A stretch of DNA of 7,110 nucleotides from UMGS1124 sp964417835 (GTDB lineage Bacteria; Bacillota_I; Bacilli_A; RF39; UBA660). The translations under genes and the position numbers were made by a program. Under the pieces are notes generated by a model. It had not been told where the DNA came from. It ran no database searches and saw only the letters and a program-made list of their open reading frames with translations. How positions within the stretch are numbered: position 1 is the first letter of the stretch; each line of letters opens with the position of its first letter. Below are positions 4,615-7,110 of this stretch, in pieces. The stretch spans positions 1-7,110 of the forward strand of contig CAYQJD010000039.1 of assembly GCA_964417835.1 (NCBI GenBank). Direction: 5' to 3'.

Positions 4615-6966
4615 TTAATTAGTCCATTTCCAATTTTCTATTTCATCTAAATCTTTTCCATATATCTTTATATATTCAAAATGTTTTAAAAGTTCTTTTA
4701 TACAGTAACTAGTAATTTCAAATTTATCGTATTTATCATCTATTTGTTTTAAAACTTCTAAACATATATGAAATCTGTCGATTTCATTTTTTACTCTCAT
4801 ATCAAATGGAGTTGTAATAGATCCTTCTTCTTGATATCCTTTAACAATTATATTTTTATTATTTCTATCAATAGTAAATTCTCTTATTAAATTTGGATAT
4901 CCATGGAATACAAAAATTATTGGTTTGCTAGCAGTAAATAAATAGTCATATTCAATATCTGAAAGAGAATTTTCTGAATTTTTATCAAGTTTTAATAAAT
5001 TGACAACATTTACTACCCTAACTTTTAAATCGGGCAAATATTTTTTTAATATTGTTTTTGCTGCTAAAACTTCTATTGTTGGTGTATCTCCTGCACAAGC
5101 AAGAACTATATCTGGATCTTTATCACTAGCCCAATTCCAAATACTTGCTCCATTTTCAAAATGTTTTTTAGCATCTTCCATGTTTAGCCACTCTGGAGTT
5201 TTATGCTTACTTGCAACAATCGCGTTTATTTTATTTTTAGTTTTTAAACAATGTTCCATAGTACATATTAAGGTATTTGAATCAGCTGGTAAGTATATGC
5301 CTATCTGATCCTTTTTTTTAGTTGCTAAATGATTTAAAAAGCCTGGTTCTTGATGTGTATATCCATTATGATCTTGTTGCCAAATATGACTAGACAATAT
5401 TATATTTAAAGAAGAAATAGGCTTTCTCCAAGAAATCTCTTTTGAAGCTTTTACCCATTTTGAAAATTGACTTACCATAGAATCTATTATTCTAGAAAAA
5501 GCTTCATAAGTGTGAAATATACCATGTCTTCCTGTTAATAAATATCCTTCTAATAAACCTACACAAACATTTTCGGATAAAAACGAATCAATTACTCTAC
5601 CTTCTTTATCTAAAAATTCATCTTTAGTATCAATCTTAGAATTCCATTCTCTATTTGTTACATCAAAAACATAATTTAATCTATTAGATAAAGCCTCATC
5701 AGGTCCAAATATTCTAAAGTTCTGTTCTTCTTCATTTAAAATTATTATATCTTTTAAATATTTTCCTAATTCTTTCATATTCATGGATTTAATTTCTCCA
5801 TGATTATTTATTTTCACCCCATAATTATTAATATTTGGTAAAACAAGTTCGTGCCTTAATAAACCACCATTTGCAAATTTGTTATTTCCCATAGTGAATT
5901 CTAAAGGAGGAAGATGGAGCTTATACTTATCTTTTAATTTTCCATTTTCAAATAATTCAGATGGTTTATAACTATTTAACCAATTTTCTAATTCTTTTAA
6001 TAATTGAGGATGTTCTTTATCAACCGTAAGAGGCATTTGATGAGCTCTAAATGTTCCTTCTATTTGTTTTCCATCAACAAATTTAGGCCCTGTCCATCCT
6101 TTTGGACTTCTTAAAATTATTAAAGGAATCTTTATTTCATCTAAAATATTATTTATTGCAAATGTTTTTCTACTCTTAATTTTCAATATTGCATAATCTA
6201 ATACTTCTGCCATTCGTTGATGCATATATTCTAAGTTTTCTCCAGATACAAATAATACTTCATACCCCATTGCTTCGAACATTTTCTCCAATTCATCGTC
6301 TGACATTCGTCCTAAAATTGTTGGATTAGCTATTTTATATCCATTCAAATGTAATATAGGCAAAACTACCCCATCCGTTATAGGATTTATAAATTTATTT
6401 AAATGCCAACTAGTAGCAAGTGTCCCTGTTTCTGCTTCTCCATCTCCAATAACACAAGCTGCAATCAAGTCTGGATTATCTAAAATCGCACCATATGCAT
6501 GAACTAAACTATACCCTAATTCTCCTCCTTCATTAATAGATCCTGGAGTTTCAGGTGCAACGTGACTTGATACACCATAAGGAAAAGAAAATTGTCTACA
6601 TAGTTTTAATATACCATTCTCATCTTCAGTAATTTCTGGATAAAACTTAGTATAAGTGCCATCTAAAAAATTATTACTAATCATAGCTTGCCCACCATGA
6701 CCCGGTCCAGATATATATATCATATTTAAAACGTATTTTTTGATAATTCTATCCAAATGTGCGTATATGAAATTTTGTCCAGGAGCAGTTCCCCAATGTC
6801 CTACTAATCTTGGTTTTATATCCTCAATCTTTAAAGAATCTTTTAAGAGAGGATTATTTAATAAATATAATTGTGCACAAGAAAGATAGTTAGCGGCTCT
6901 TAAATATCCATCAATACTTTCTAATTCTTCTTTATTTAAAATATTATGAATTTCATTTCTATCCAC
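4615..6966 (-). CDS. xfp: Xylulose-5-phosphate/fructose-6-phosphate phosphoketolase
   Basis: This cytoplasmic, thiamine-diphosphate-dependent enzyme cleaves xylulose 5-phosphate (and often fructose 6-phosphate) with phosphate, giving acetyl phosphate plus glyceraldehyde 3-phosphate (or erythrose 4-phosphate). At 783 residues it is near the family's usual length (about 790-825). Conserved stretches run in order: GHWGTAPGQNF (from 56), ISGPGHGGQAM (85-95), EGGELGYSLVHAYGA (146-160), and the cofactor motif GDGEAETGTLATSWHLNKF (from 174), closed by LHLNGYKI (Asn208). Later come LLEGYLLTGRHGIFHTYEAF, with the probable catalytic Glu of the pyrimidine domain, and IWQQDHNGYTHQEPG. All key residues appear intact. 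The start is GTG (6966-6964) behind AGGAGGG. It has its own extended -10 promoter. Phosphoketolase supplies ATP through acetate kinase in fermentative pentose breakdown. Whether it accepts fructose 6-phosphate cannot be judged here. Confidence 0.97.
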   Translation of the reverse strand: MDRNEIHNILNKEELESIDGYLRAANYLSCAQLYLLNNPLLKDSLKIEDIKPRLVGHWGTAPGQNFIYAHLDRIIKKYVLNMIYISGPGHGGQAMISNNFLDGTYTKFYPEITEDENGILKLCRQFSFPYGVSSHVAPETPGSINEGGELGYSLVHAYGAILDNPDLIAACVIGDGEAETGTLATSWHLNKFINPITDGVVLPILHLNGYKIANPTILGRMSDDELEKMFEAMGYEVLFVSGENLEYMHQRMAEVLDYAILKIKSRKTFAINNILDEIKIPLIILRSPKGWTGPKFVDGKQIEGTFRAHQMPLTVDKEHPQLLKELENWLNSYKPSELFENGKLKDKYKLHLPPLEFTMGNNKFANGGLLRHELVLPNINNYGVKINNHGEIKSMNMKELGKYLKDIIILNEEEQNFRIFGPDEALSNRLNYVFDVTNREWNSKIDTKDEFLDKEGRVIDSFLSENVCVGLLEGYLLTGRHGIFHTYEAFSRIIDSMVSQFSKWVKASKEISWRKPISSLNIILSSHIWQQDHNGYTHQEPGFLNHLATKKKDQIGIYLPADSNTLICTMEHCLKTKNKINAIVASKHKTPEWLNMEDAKKHFENGASIWNWASDKDPDIVLACAGDTPTIEVLAAKTILKKYLPDLKVRVVNVVNLLKLDKNSENSLSDIEYDYLFTASKPIIFVFHGYPNLIREFTIDRNNKNIIVKGYQEEGSITTPFDMRVKNEIDRFHICLEVLKQIDDKYDKFEITSYCIKELLKHFEYIKIYGKDLDEIENWKWTN

Positions 6967-6990
6967 AATTACCCTCCTTATTCTAAAAAG

Positions 6991-6999
6991 ATTATAACA
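6991..6999 (-). promoter_or_regulatory. xfp: Extended -10 promoter of xfp
   Basis: The minus strand reads TGTTATAAT, with AGGAGGG beginning 12 bases later and the GTG start 24 bases after the hexamer. The -35 position at 17 bases holds only T residues, so the promoter relies on the extended -10. The leader would be about 18 bases, too short for a riboswitch. Control would have to act on initiation. Confidence 0.6.
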
Positions 7000-7010
7000 T
7001 TTATTTTAAT

Positions 7011-7037
7011 AAAAAAAAAGATAATTAAATATCTTTT
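7011..7037 (-). terminator. Intrinsic terminator of the gene upstream of xfp
   Basis: On the minus strand AAAAGATA (7037-7030) pairs perfectly with TATCTTTT (7023-7016) across a 6-base loop and runs into further T residues (7015-7011). It points left and would stop a transcript entering from a minus-strand gene beyond the right edge, isolating xfp as a separate unit. The stem is AT-rich. Confidence 0.6.
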
Positions 7038-7072
7038 GAACTAAAAAAATATTCCTGTAGATTATTTTTGAA

Positions 7073-7093
7073 AGTGCACAATTAATGTGCACT
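7073..7093. promoter_or_regulatory. Perfect palindrome upstream of xfp
   Basis: AGTGCACA (7073-7080) and TGTGCACT (7086-7093) are perfect inverted repeats around a 5-base ATTAA centre. Such a spaced GTGCAC dyad looks like a binding site for a dimeric repressor, but it lies about 75 bases upstream of the xfp -10. It may instead belong to the gene beyond the right edge, or form the hairpin of its 3' end, although only TTTC follows on the minus strand. Confidence 0.45.
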
Positions 7094-7110
7094 AAAATTT
7101 AAAAATGTAT

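Noticed and set aside
5000..5308. Plus-strand 102-codon frame inside xfp
   Set aside because: It is antisense to conserved phosphoketolase sequence and lacks its own start signals.
1..7110. CRISPR array or tandem repeats
   Set aside because: I looked for regularly spaced direct repeats and found none; only inverted repeats near gene ends were seen.

Overview
The window is very AT-rich and reads with the standard code: TGG is used for Trp, TGA is a stop, and the tRNA-Trp gene encodes its own CCA. Together with AGGAGG-type ribosome binding sites, TGnTATAAT promoters, a CwlJ-type spore-cortex hydrolase and a full-length phosphoketolase, this points to a low-GC, probably endospore-forming Bacillota (Firmicutes) of the anaerobic gut type. 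The species cannot be named from this sequence.

Left part (1-3271), accessory DNA with decay. A gene of unclear identity leaves the window at position 1 on the minus strand, behind a good promoter. Next come minus-strand remnants: the C-terminal end of a tyrosine recombinase (470-827) and the middle of a family-2 glycosyltransferase (829-1048). Two intact, overlapping minus-strand genes follow: a 110-residue membrane protein (2571-2903) and an OpgB/LtaS-like phosphoglycerol transferase (1079-2596). This pair probably adds glycerol phosphate to a surface glycan, and the broken glycosyltransferase just downstream was probably part of the same cluster. A ParA ATPase remnant (2965-3195), of the type carried by conjugative elements, lies between this pair and tRNA-Trp (3272-3345). 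The tRNA's 3' end faces the remnants, as expected for an eroded element once inserted at a tRNA.

Centre (3346-4028). Between the tRNA and cwlJ is about 250 bp without a gene. It holds a strong imperfect hairpin (3473-3530) and a second dyad that can pair in two ways (3415-3457); I could not assign these to a known RNA. Then comes an intact cwlJ on the plus strand, whose upstream region resembles a mother-cell sporulation promoter.

Right part (3' ends of 4020-7110). A soluble 180-residue protein of unknown function lies convergent to cwlJ and directly downstream of xfp, a complete 783-residue xylulose-5-phosphate/fructose-6-phosphate phosphoketolase. The xfp gene has its own extended -10 promoter, preceded by an intrinsic terminator for a gene beyond the window and a perfect GTGCAC-containing palindrome.

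I did not find a clearly new multi-gene system. The best leads are the unassigned structured element beside cwlJ, the membrane protein/phosphoglycerol transferase pair, and the decayed mobile element at tRNA-Trp.
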